A stretch of DNA of 64,000 bases. It comes from Nonomuraea coxensis DSM 45129 (lineage in GTDB: Bacteria; Actinomycetota; Actinomycetes; Streptosporangiales; Streptosporangiaceae). Below the pieces are notes generated by a model that saw only the letters and a list, made by a program, of their open reading frames with translations, had not been told where the DNA came from and ran no database searches. Made by a program: the position numbers and the translations under genes. Position 1 is the stretch's first letter. Every line of letters begins with the position of its first letter. Of the stretch, positions 51,449-60,304 are shown piece by piece. The stretch is taken from the NCBI RefSeq assembly GCF_019397265.1, contig NZ_CP068985.1, positions 2,398,501-2,462,500 on the forward strand. The letters are read 5' to 3'.

Positions 51449-54178
51449 TCAGGGCACCGGGACGGCGGGCACCGTGACCGGGCCGGGCAGCGGGTTCAGC
51501 ACGTCCTCCTGGGAGCTTCCCGCCGGGACGAGCACGTCCATCGCCTTAGGCATCGTCGCGGGGTCGGCCGCGCACAGCGGCTGGGTCCCGCCCTCGGCGC
51601 ACACCCCGAACAGGTACGGCTGCGGCGTCGCCGCGAACCCGCGCGCCTGGTCGGCGGCGTACCCGTCCTGGCCGTGCAGCACCACGGCGAAGCGCCAGCC
51701 CGGGCCCGGCGTGCCGAAGGCGTCCCTGGGCAGGGCGACGGTGATCGTCCTGGTGGCGCCCGAGGCCCGGACCGCCGCGCCCGCCGGGGCCGCGCCCGCC
51801 GCCGTCACCCACACCGGCGCCGCGAACCCCTGCGCCTCGATCCGCTGCGTCCAGGCGTCGGCCGTGGCGAGGCGGTGGTTGCGCTGCGGGAAGGCCGCCT
51901 CGGTGGACCGTACGGCCACGGCCGGGTCCTGGACGTAGACGTCGAGGAGCTGCGCGCCCATCGGGTTGCCGAACGTCGGCGTCAGGTCGCGCAGCTCGGC
52001 CCGCAGGTAGACGGTGGTGTCGTCGGTGACGACCTGGAAGCGGCGCAGATCGAAGGCCCCGTCGCGGAAGTCGGCGGCCGTCGGGTAGGCGAAGACGCCG
52101 GGCCCGTGGTCGTCGCCCTCCGGGTCGGCGACGTCGAGCACGGTGGTCGCGCCGGTGATGTCGCCGACCACGGCGCGGCGGGCGTACCCGGTGCGCCCGT
52201 CGGGCGTCGTGGCGCTCACCGTGAGCACGACCTCGCCGAACGACACCGGCGCCGCCGCCGTGAACGACCCGTCCGCGCCGGCCCGTACCGACGCGACCCG
52301 GGCGGGCGCGCCGGTGTCGGCGGGCGCGGCGGCGACGTCCACCCGCGCGCCGGGCGCCGTGACGCCCTCGACGGTGACGGACGCGCCGGGCGCCGGGCTC
52401 CCGTCGGCCGGGGCGGTCAGGGTGAGCGGGACGGCCCCGGGCGCGCCGCCGCGGTCGGCGTACCGGCGGCGGACGACGGCGGGCTGCTCGACCGGCCGGG
52501 TGCCGCCGAGCGAGAGGATCAGCCGCAGCGCCTGGGCCTGCGCCCAGGTGAGCGGCGAGGCCGAGCCCGCCGGGCCGCCGTCGCGCAGGCCGATCGAGGC
52601 GGTCGCCGGATCGCTCCCGTACGGCGACGCGGCCAGGTCCGGGTTCTCCCACGCCTGCTCGGGCACGAGCCCGGTGCCCGACGACTGCTCGCGTATCGCG
52701 CGCAGCAGCGCGGTCGCCGTGGCCTGGTCGCCGCGCTGGAGCGCGTGCTCGGCCCGCTCGCCGGCGAGGACCGGCCACACGTGCCCGGAGCCGGTGTTCC
52801 CGGTGGGCCACGGCCGGCCCGACGGCGCGCACGAGGTGGGGTCAGGTTCGTGGCAGTCGCCGTAGCCGTCCTCGGTGCCCGGCGTGTCGCTGCCGTAGCG
52901 GTACCAGCCGGGGCCATGCGCGGTGTCGCGCCGCAGCGCCCGGTCCACGAGGGCCAGGGCGGCCAGCACGTCGGGGTCGCCGGGCGGCAGGACGCCGAGC
53001 CTGGTCAGCTCCAGGAACCCGGCGTCCACCACGCGCCGCTGGTCCTCCGTGGGGCCGCCGTTGCCCAGGTTGTACGGCTCCGCCGCGTCCGGGTCGCCCG
53101 CCCGCGACAGCCGCAGGAAGTAACGGGGCGCGTAGAGGCCGGTCGTGGTGACCGTCCACCGCTTGACCGAGCGGGCGAAGTGGTCGGCCGTGGCCCGGTA
53201 GAGCCGCGCCCGCACGGCGTCGCCCTGCCGGTCGGCGATCTCACCCGCGGCGGTCAGCCCGGCGATCTGCGCCGCGACCGTGGACGGCGAGTGGCCCGAC
53301 TGCTCCTCCCACCGCTCGACCCCGTACGCCGGGCCGCGCGCGAGCAGGAAGTCGGCCGCCGCCCGCACGTCGTCCCACAGCCCGGCGTCGCCGGCGAGGC
53401 CCGCCTGGTACGCCATGAGGATCGGATAGGCCGTCTCGTCGAGCTGGTCGCCGCCCGCGTCGAGCGGCAGCCGCGCGGTGGCGACCACGTTGCCGTCCGG
53501 CGCCTCCGCGTACGGGGTGAGCGCGCGGGCGGTGTCGAGCTGGGCGGCGCCGTCGCCTGGCGTGCCCGCGTAGCCGACGCTCGCCTCCGGCAGCCGCCGC
53601 GCGGCCCGCAGCGCCAGATGGGTGGGGACGGCGTAGTCGCGGGCGGCGGCGCTGGTCTCGGTGCCGTCGTCGGAGAGCGCCGGGGCGCCGGTCGGCCCGT
53701 CCACGACGGCGTCGTCCGCGCCGCCGTTGGCCGGGGCGCCGCCGCCGTTGCCGTTCACGCTCGCGTCGAGGCGCGCGTACAGCCGCAGCCCCGGCGGCTG
53801 GATCCTGGCGCGGACCACGACGGCGTCGCGATCGGGATCGGTGACGTACGTCGTGGTCAGCCGGTAGCGGCCCGCCCTGCTGACGGAGGTGACCGTGCAG
53901 CTCATGCCGGAGGGGCCGGTGGCCACCTGATAGGTGGTGTCGCGCGCCTGGATCTCGGTGAACGTGCGGCCGTCGGTGACGATGAACTGCATCGTCTCGA
54001 CGTTCGTATTGTCGATCGTGGGCTCGTACACGTCCGACAGGACGCCACCCGCGACCGTGTACCAGACCTTCGAGGTCCGGTTCGCGGCCGTGCCCACGCA
54101 GTCCTTGCGGGCGAGCCCGAAGTGCGAGGCGGCGCCCGGCCCCGCCGGGGCGGGCGCGAGCGCCCGCGCCGCCTGTCA
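51449..54178 (-). pseudogene. Damaged GH15 glucodextranase-like gene, 5' end lost and internal deletion
   Basis: The frame (GTG 54097, open back to about 54178) encodes 882 residues of glucodextranase type: N domain (GTAANRTSKVWYTVAGGVLSDVY), (alpha/alpha)6 barrel parts (GSGHVWPVLAGERAEHAL, GLVPEQAWE with the likely base Glu), an Ig-like segment and a C-terminal DOMON-like domain (ATTVLDVADPEGDDHGPG). No signal peptide or good start exists; the tail of one (ALAPAPAGPGAASHFGLARKDC) is in frame with no initiation codon. Near residue 213 (about 53458) sequence that normally lies some 130-150 residues apart is joined, so the first barrel helices are missing. Probably non-functional. Confidence 0.68.
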
Positions 54179-54266
54179 ACCCCGCGGCCCGCATGCCCGC
54201 CGCCCTCGGGGGAAGGGGCGGTGTCCGATACGCCCGACTGTCCGCTCTCCTCTGGCGGGAGGCATC

Positions 54267-55454
54267 ATGCGGAACGGCACGACGATCGCCGCGGCCCTGC
54301 TCCTGGCCGCCGCCTGCACCTCCGGCGGCGGCGCGGGCGGTGACGGCGGCACGCGGCCCGGCGGCGCGGGCACGCCGGCGGAGCAGAGCCCGGTGGCCGG
54401 CCTGTCGATCACGCCCGCCGACGGGGCCACGAAGGTCCCGCCGGACACGGGCGTCGGCGTCAAGGTGGCGCGGGGCGAACTCACCGGCGTGAGCGTGGCC
54501 GACGCCAAGGGCCGCCAGGTACGCGGCACGCTCGCCGCCGACGGCACCTGGCGTCCCCGATGGCCGTTACGTCCCTCGACCCGCTACACCGTGAGCGCCG
54601 AGGCCAAGGGCGCCGACGGCCGGCCGGTCACGGCGACGGCCACGTTCACCACGCTCAAGCCGAAACGGGTCCTGGAGACCGGCATGTCGCCGCTGGACGG
54701 CGAGCGGGTCGGCGTCGGCATGCCCGTGCAGCTCCTGCTGTCGCAGCCGGTGACCGCGAAGGCGGACCGGGCCCGGATCGAGCGGGCGCTGGTGGTGCGC
54801 ATGTCGAAGCCGGTCGAGGGCGCGTGGAGCTGGGTGAGCGAGCGCGAGGTGCAGTTCAGGCCGCGCGCGTACTGGCCGGTGGGGCAGAAGGTCACGGTCG
54901 AGGCGCACCTGGCGGGGCTGCGCGCGGGCGAGGGCCTGTGGGGCACGAAGGACCGCAGCCTGAGCTTCACGGTCGGCCCCTCGCACATCACGAAGGTCAG
55001 CGCGAGCACCCACCGCGCCGTGGTGCGCGCCGACGGCGAGGTCGTCAGGACGATCCCGGTCAGCCTCGGCAAACCCGGCGACGACAGCTACTCCGGCGTC
55101 ATGATCGCGCAGGAGAAGTCCGCCACGACCATCATGGACTCCGCGACCGTCGGCAAGCCGGGCGAATACCGCATCCGTACCAAGTGGAACGTCCGCATGA
55201 CGTACAGCGGCACCTTCTTCCACGCCGCCCCGTGGTCCACCGGCGCGCAGGGCAGCCGCAACGTCAGCCACGGCTGCGTCAACGCCAGCCCGGAGGACGC
55301 CCGCTGGTTCTACGACTTCACCCAGCGCGGCGACATCATCGAGGTCACCGGGACCTCCAGGAAGCTGCGCTTCGGCAACGGCCCGACGCCGTGGGCCAAG
55401 TCGTGGGAGGACTGGCTGGCCGGCAGCGCGCTCGGCGAGCCGGTCGGCGGGTAG
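54267..55454 (+). CDS. L,D-transpeptidase lipoprotein (YkuD) with Ig-like domains
   Basis: A 395-residue lipoprotein (lipobox LAAAC, Cys17). Two Ig-like domains (about 45-250) precede a YkuD catalytic domain ending in SHGCVNASPEDARWFYDF with nucleophile Cys about 337, and a short C-terminal extension. It makes 3-3 cross-links in peptidoglycan, as LdtMt2-type enzymes do, at the outer face of the membrane. The ATG at 54267 has GGGAGG upstream. The 88 nt between it and the broken GH15 gene show no other gene. Confidence 0.9.
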   Translation: MRNGTTIAAALLLAAACTSGGGAGGDGGTRPGGAGTPAEQSPVAGLSITPADGATKVPPDTGVGVKVARGELTGVSVADAKGRQVRGTLAADGTWRPRWPLRPSTRYTVSAEAKGADGRPVTATATFTTLKPKRVLETGMSPLDGERVGVGMPVQLLLSQPVTAKADRARIERALVVRMSKPVEGAWSWVSEREVQFRPRAYWPVGQKVTVEAHLAGLRAGEGLWGTKDRSLSFTVGPSHITKVSASTHRAVVRADGEVVRTIPVSLGKPGDDSYSGVMIAQEKSATTIMDSATVGKPGEYRIRTKWNVRMTYSGTFFHAAPWSTGAQGSRNVSHGCVNASPEDARWFYDFTQRGDIIEVTGTSRKLRFGNGPTPWAKSWEDWLAGSALGEPVGG

Positions 55455-55490
55455 GAGGACGGTGAGCGGAAGGGGAGCGAGGCGGTGCTG

Positions 55491-55586
55491 ATGAGCGGGG
55501 ACCGCGCGGCGGACGGCCGGCTCGGCGCCGTCCTGCTGTGGACGCTGATCTGGGGACTGAACGCCTACCTGCTGCTGACCGGCTGA
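55491..55586 (+). CDS. Small single-pass membrane protein, 31 residues
   Basis: ATG 55491 (or GTG 55485) after GGAAGGGGAGCGAGG opens MSGDRAADGR, then one hydrophobic helix LGAVLLWTLIWGLNAYLLLTG and a stop. It starts 36 nt after the L,D-transpeptidase stop on the same strand, so the two may be co-transcribed. The polar start with a single helix suggests a membrane regulator or a small subunit; function is unknown. Confidence 0.5.
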   Translation: MSGDRAADGRLGAVLLWTLIWGLNAYLLLTG

Positions 55587-55599
55587 GCCGGGCGGCCCG

Positions 55600-56268
55600 T
55601 CACGGACGGCCGCCGGGGACCACCAGCCCCGACTCGTAGGCGAGGACGACGAGCTGCGCCCGGTCGCGCACCCCCACCTTGGTCATCGACCGGCTCACGT
55701 GGGTCTTCGCGGTGGCCGCGCTGATCACCAGGTGCGCGGCGATCTCGTCGTTCGACATGCCGCGGCCGACCAGGGCGACGATCTCGCGCTCCCGCTCGGT
55801 CAGCCGCTCCAGCCCCTCGGGGCGGGCGGCCGGGCGGGGCGGGGTGCTGACGTACTCCTCGATGAGGCGGCGCGTCACCGACGGCGACAGCAGCGCCTCG
55901 CCCTCGGCCGCCACCCGCACCGACCGCAGCAGGTCGCCCGGCTCGATGTCCTTGAGCAGGAAGCCACACGCGCCCGCCCGCAGCGCGGCGAAGACGTACT
56001 CGTCGAGCGCGTAGTTGGTGAGGATCACCACCCGGACGCCGTCGAGCTCCGGGTCGGCGCCGATCCTGCGGGTGGCCTGGATGCCGTCGAGCAGCGGCAT
56101 CCGCACGTCGAGCAGCGCCACGTCCGGGCGCAGCCGGCGGGCCAGCTCGACCGCCCGCGCGCCGTCGCCCGCCTCGCCCACCACCCGGATGTCGTCGGTC
56201 AGCTCCAGCAGCGCCTTGAAGCCGGCGCGGATGAGCGGCTGGTCGTCGGCCAGCAGGACCTCGATCAC
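55600..56268 (-). CDS. NarL/FixJ-family response regulator
   Basis: A 222-residue regulator. The receiver domain has the acidic pair ADDQP, phospho-acceptor Asp in ALLDVRMP and Lys in LLKDIEPG; the C-terminal LuxR helix-turn-helix is LTEREREIVALVGRGMSNDEIAAHLVISAATAKTHV. The GTG start overlaps the kinase stop by 4 nt, which indicates a cognate pair. Confidence 0.9.
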   Translation of the reverse strand: MIEVLLADDQPLIRAGFKALLELTDDIRVVGEAGDGARAVELARRLRPDVALLDVRMPLLDGIQATRRIGADPELDGVRVVILTNYALDEYVFAALRAGACGFLLKDIEPGDLLRSVRVAAEGEALLSPSVTRRLIEEYVSTPPRPAARPEGLERLTEREREIVALVGRGMSNDEIAAHLVISAATAKTHVSRSMTKVGVRDRAQLVVLAYESGLVVPGGRP

Positions 56269-57401
56269 CGGGCCGCCCCCGCCGGCACCGGCAGGTCGGC
56301 GCGCACCATGAAACCGCCTTCCGGCCCTGGCCCGGCCGTCAGCGAGCCGCCCGCCGCGACCGCGCGCTCGCGCATCCCGATCAGCCCCATCCCCGGCGTG
56401 ACCGTCCCGGCCTCGCCGTCGTCGTCCACCCGCAGCGTGATCCCCGCCGGATCGTAGCCGACGGTCACCGCGCCCGACGCCGCGCCCGAGTGGCGCAGCA
56501 CGTTGGTCAGCGCCTCCTGCGCGATCCGGTACGCGGCCCGCCCCACCCCGGGCGGCACCGGATAGGGCTCGCCCGTCACCGCGTACGACACCCGCAGCCC
56601 CGCCCGTCCGGCCCGCGACACCAGCCCCGGCAGCCCGCCGAGCCCGGCCTCCGCCTCGCGCTCCGGCCCCGCCTGCCGCAGCACGCCCAGCGTGGCCCGC
56701 AGCTCGCGCATCGCCTCGTGCCCGGAGTCCTTGACCGCCGCCAGCGCCTCTCTGGCCCGCGCCGGATCCCGGTCCATCAGCTCCATCGCCACCGCGGCCT
56801 GCACGTTCACCACCGAGATGGTGTGCGTGAGCGAGTCGTGCAGCTCCTGCGCGATCCACAGCCGCTCCTCGCCGGCCCGCCGCAGCGCCGCCTCCTCGCG
56901 GGTGCGCTCGGCCTCCTCGGCGCGCTGCTCGACCGCCCGCAGGTACGCCCGCCCGCTCCGCGTCACCTCGCCGACCACGACCATCGCGACCAGCCAGCCG
57001 CTCAGCAGCGTCATCCCGTCGCCGAGCGACGGGTCCTGCTCGGCCAGCGCCATGAGCCCGTACACCGGCAGGGCCAGCCCCGCCGCCAGCCAGATCGCCT
57101 GCGCCCTGCGGCCGAGCGAGGCGAGGGTGTGGATCGAGGCCAGCGCGGGCCCGGCCGCGAACACGCCCGGATAGTGGGCGGCGTAGTAGACGACCCCCGC
57201 CCCGGCAGCGACGACCCCGGCGCTCAGCGGGGCCGCGCGCCGCCAGGCCAGCGACAGCGCCGCGACGGTGATCAGGATCAGGCCCGCGGGATCGAGCGGC
57301 CGCTCCCCGGGGCCCGTCCACGACAGGCCGGCGTACGTGCCGCCCACGATCCCGGCCAGGGCGGCCACGGCGACCAGGACGTCGGCTCTCCGGCTGCTCA
57401 T
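56265..57401 (-). CDS. Sensor histidine kinase, HisKA_3 type
   Basis: A 378-residue membrane kinase. Four to five hydrophobic segments in the first 145 residues, then a DHp region with phospho-accepting His in AQELHDSLTHTISVV, and an HATPase domain with N box AYRIAQEALTNVLRHS and G boxes VDDDGEAG and GMGLIGMRERA. It phosphorylates the regulator encoded directly downstream. It is divergent from the membrane gene and multicopper oxidase remnant at 57.6-59 kb, which could be its targets. Confidence 0.88.
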   Translation of the reverse strand: MSSRRADVLVAVAALAGIVGGTYAGLSWTGPGERPLDPAGLILITVAALSLAWRRAAPLSAGVVAAGAGVVYYAAHYPGVFAAGPALASIHTLASLGRRAQAIWLAAGLALPVYGLMALAEQDPSLGDGMTLLSGWLVAMVVVGEVTRSGRAYLRAVEQRAEEAERTREEAALRRAGEERLWIAQELHDSLTHTISVVNVQAAVAMELMDRDPARAREALAAVKDSGHEAMRELRATLGVLRQAGPEREAEAGLGGLPGLVSRAGRAGLRVSYAVTGEPYPVPPGVGRAAYRIAQEALTNVLRHSGAASGAVTVGYDPAGITLRVDDDGEAGTVTPGMGLIGMRERAVAAGGSLTAGPGPEGGFMVRADLPVPAGAAR

Positions 57402-57496
57402 GCCCCATACGGTAGGGCGTCGCGCCGGAGGCGGGCGTCGTCCCGGGGGCGTACGTCAGGGGCCGGGGCGGGGCGGCGTACCACGCGGGAAGTACG

Positions 57497-57526
57497 CCGA
57501 AATGCCCTCCGCCGAAATGCCCTCCG
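57497..57526. repeat. Tandem 15-bp direct repeat in a divergent promoter
   Basis: CCGAAATGCCCTCCG occurs twice head to tail, followed by a partial third CCGAACG. It lies between the kinase gene (start 57401) and the divergent membrane gene (57572). Direct repeats spaced by 15 bp in such a place often bind response regulator dimers. Confidence 0.6.
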
Positions 57527-57571
57527 CCGAACGACGCCCGAGGGGAGCCCGGCCGCGCACGATGGCGTCCC

Positions 57572-57964
57572 ATGACCACTTCCTCCCGGATCCCCTCCTG
57601 GATCCTGTGGCCGCTGCGGGTCCTCGCCACCGCCCACCTGGCCGGCGTGCTCGCCCAGGCGGCGCTGGCCGGGCTCTTCGTCACCGGCGACGTGGACCTG
57701 CTGGCCTGGCACCGCGACAACGCCGGCGTCACCCACGGCCTGCTGTACCTGCAACTCCTGGCGGCGGTCCTGCTGTGGCGGCCGGGGCGCGGCCCCCTCT
57801 GGCCCGCCCTGGCCGGTCTGGGGCTCGTGGCGGCCGAGACGGTCCAAGTGGCGCTCGGCCAGTTTCGGGTCATCGCTGCACTTCCCCCTCGGCATGGCCG
57901 TCTTCGGGCTGTCGGCCGTCTTCACCGCCTGGACGTGGCGCCTGGGCCGGGGGAGCGCGGCATG
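57572..57964 (+). pseudogene. Small membrane protein gene with a frameshift
   Basis: The first 100 codons encode three hydrophobic segments (ILWPLRVLATAHLAGVLAQAALAG; THGLLYLQLLAAVLLW; ALAGLGLVAAETVQVALGQF). Near 57870 the frame should switch by one: the other frame continues SLHFPLGMAVFGLSAVFTAWTWRLGRGSAA and stops by ATGA overlap with the next gene. Removing one G of the GGG in TTTCGGGTC restores a protein of about 130 residues. It may be a true mutation or a sequencing error. Probably a membrane partner of the oxidase. Confidence 0.65.
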
Positions 57965-59030
57965 AGCGGGTCCCCGTCGCGGCGGGCACCGTCGAGTAGG
58001 GCGCTGTCGAGTAAGGCGCTGTCGAGAAGGGCGTTCCTGGGGGCGCTCGGCGCGGCCGGGCTCGCCGCGGCCGGGTGCGGCACGCACTTCGGCGAGCTGC
58101 TGCCCAGCACCGCGCCGCTGCCGGAGCCGTTCACGGTGCCGCTCCCGGTGCCCGCGACCGCCCGTCCGGCCGGCCCCGGCCGCTACGAGGTGACCCAGCG
58201 GGCGGCCCAGGCGGAGATCCTCCCCGGCCTGCACGGCGGCGTCAACCCGCCGGACGCCGACGGCTACCCCACCGACCTCGTCGTCCCCGCCGGCTACCGG
58301 GGCCACCACGCCCACGGGCACCCCGAGATCCACCACCAGGGCGTGAAGGAGTACCGCTACCCGGTGGACCAGCGTGCTGCGGCTCGCGCCGGGCGGCACG
58401 CCGTTCGTCCAGATCGGCAGCGACGCCGGGCTGCTGGCCGCGCCGGTGGCCCACGAGGAGATCCCGCTCGCGCCCGGCGAGCGCCAGGACGTGCTGGTCG
58501 ACTTCTCCGCCTACCCCGCCGGCACGGCGGTCACCCTGGTCAACGCCCTGGGCGAGGGCTCCGCCCGTCACGTGATGCGTTTCGTCGTCGCCCGCCGCGC
58601 CCCCGACGACAGCGCCGTCCCGCGGGTCCTCTCCCGCGCCGCCGCCCGTCCCGTTGACGTCGGGGCGGCCGTCGCCACCCGCAGGTTCGACTTCCGGCGC
58701 GCCCAGACCGCCTGGACGATCAACGGCCGGCCCTACCGGCCCGGCGTCCCGCTGGCCCGGCCCCGGCTCGGCACCGCCGAGATCTGGCGCTTCAGCAGCG
58801 ACTTCCACCATCCCGTGCACGTGCACCTGGCCCACTTCCTGGTGCTGGCCCGCAACGGGCGGCCCCCGGCGGCGACGGACGGCGGCTGGAAGGACACCGT
58901 GGACGTGCGGCCGTACGAGGTCGTGGACGTGCTGGCCCGCTTCGCCGGCCACCGCGGCAGGTACATGCTGCACTGCCACAACCTGGAGCACGAGGACATG
59001 GCGATGATGGCGGACTTCGACGTGGTCTGA
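57962..59030 (+). pseudogene. Tat-exported multicopper oxidase gene with two internal deletions
   Basis: From ATG 57962 a Tat/lipoprotein start (LSRRAFLGALGAAGLAAAGC) leads into a cupredoxin domain 1 that jumps from AEILPGL straight to HGGVNPPDADGYPTDLVVPAG, then to KEYRYPVDQ. Near 58370 it changes frame and resumes far downstream in the family's order (PGGTPFVQIGSDAGLLAAPV). The last domain is intact (HHPVHVHLAHF; HCHNLEHEDMAMM). The first-domain HLHGG/HYHDH copper ligands and much of domains 1-2 are missing. It cannot build the trinuclear centre. It was coupled to the upstream membrane gene. Confidence 0.75.
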
Positions 59031-59097
59031 CGCGCCGGAGCGTCACCCGATAGGGGAGACTTGCCCTCGGACGGGCCCTTTCTCGCAAGGAGCAGGC

Positions 59098-59970
59098 ATG
59101 CACATCGTACGCTTCGTCAGCCCTCTGACCGGCGCCGCCGCGGTCGGCGTGGACGACGGCGAGCACGTGGCCGAGCTGGCCGGCGTCACCACAGTCGGCG
59201 AGCTGCTGCGGCTGCCCGCCGCGGAGCTGCGCGAGCGCGTCACCGCCCCCGGCGGCGGCCCCCGGCACCCCTCCGGATCGGTGCGCAGGCTGGCCCCGGT
59301 GGACGGCCTGATGGAGGTCTGGGCGGCCGGCGTCACCTACCGGCGCTCGCGCGAGGCGCGGGTGCTGGAGAGCGAGCGCGCCGCCGACGTGTACGAGCTG
59401 GTCTACGACGCCGAGCGGCCCGAGCTGTTCTTCAAGTCCGTCGCCTGGAAGGTGACCGGCGACGGCGGCCGGATCGCGGTGCGGGCGGACTCGGAGATCG
59501 ACGTGCCGGAGCCGGAGCTGGGCCTGGTGCTCAACGCGGCCGGCGAGATCGTCGGCTACACGGTCGTGGACGACGTCAGCTCCCGCACCATCGAGGGCGT
59601 CAACCCGCTCTACCTGCCGCAGGCCAAGATCTACCTGGGCGCGTGCGCGGCCGGCCCGGCCATCAGGCCCGCGTGGGAGGTCGCGGACCCGTACGCGCTG
59701 GACATCACGCTCACCATCGCCCGCGGCGGCGCGACCGTGTGGGACGGCAAGTCGTCCACCTCCGACCTGCACCGCCGCCTCGACGAGCTGGCCGGCTACC
59801 TGTTCCGCGCGGACGTCTTCCCTGACGGCGCGGTGCTGGCCACCGGCACGAGCCTGGTGCCCGACCTGCCGTTCACCCTTCAGGACGGCGACACGGTGAC
59901 CATCGGCATCGCCGAGGTCGGCACCCTGACCACCACCGTGGTCAGGGGCCTCGACGGCATGCGCGAGTAG
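59098..59970 (+). CDS. Fumarylacetoacetate hydrolase-family enzyme, 2-keto-3-deoxy-pentonate dehydratase-like
   Basis: A 290-residue FAH-fold enzyme. Metal-binding acids appear in DVPEPELGLVLN and VVDDVSSRTIEG, and the run NPLYLPQAKIYLGACAAGPAI matches what I recall of 2-dehydro-3-deoxy-D-arabinonate dehydratases in oxidative pentose routes. A decarboxylase or hydrolase role on another 2-keto acid cannot be excluded. An AAGGAG site precedes the ATG. It stands alone. Confidence 0.8.
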   Translation: MHIVRFVSPLTGAAAVGVDDGEHVAELAGVTTVGELLRLPAAELRERVTAPGGGPRHPSGSVRRLAPVDGLMEVWAAGVTYRRSREARVLESERAADVYELVYDAERPELFFKSVAWKVTGDGGRIAVRADSEIDVPEPELGLVLNAAGEIVGYTVVDDVSSRTIEGVNPLYLPQAKIYLGACAAGPAIRPAWEVADPYALDITLTIARGGATVWDGKSSTSDLHRRLDELAGYLFRADVFPDGAVLATGTSLVPDLPFTLQDGDTVTIGIAEVGTLTTTVVRGLDGMRE

Positions 59971-60013
59971 CGGGCCGGGTCACCAGCGGGACGGCGTCGC
60001 CGCTGCGGCGCGG

Positions 60014-60304
60014 TCACCGGTCGCCGGCCGTGGCGGCGTCCTCCCGGAGCAGGCGGGCGCGGCGGCGCAGGCTCTCGGCCGTGGCCAGGCAGGAGTCCTC
60101 CAGCTCGGCCAGCTCGCGGCGCAGCCCGGCGGCCCGCTCGGCGAACCGCTCGGCGGCCGGGCCGGTCCAGAACGCCTCGCACTCCTGCGGGCGCGCGGGC
60201 ACGTCGTCGAGCGCGCCGGTCAGGCGGCGGGCGTAGCGGGTGAAGGCGGAGGCCAGCGACTCCTTCTCGGCGGCCTGCCGGAGGAGCTGGTGCTTCGTGG
60301 TCAT
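60014..60304 (-). CDS. WXG100-like small helical protein
   Basis: A 96-residue all-helical protein from the ATG 60304. Two helices flank FWTGPAAERFAERAA, a W-x-G turn at the middle as in WXG100/ESX proteins, and the C-terminal helix is rich in Arg and Glu. It has no signal peptide. Its start overlaps the stop of the larger upstream gene by 4 nt (ATGA). It may be a type VII secretion-like substrate or chaperone; this is inference. Confidence 0.6.
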   Translation of the reverse strand: MTTKHQLLRQAAEKESLASAFTRYARRLTGALDDVPARPQECEAFWTGPAAERFAERAAGLRRELAELEDSCLATAESLRRRARLLREDAATAGDR

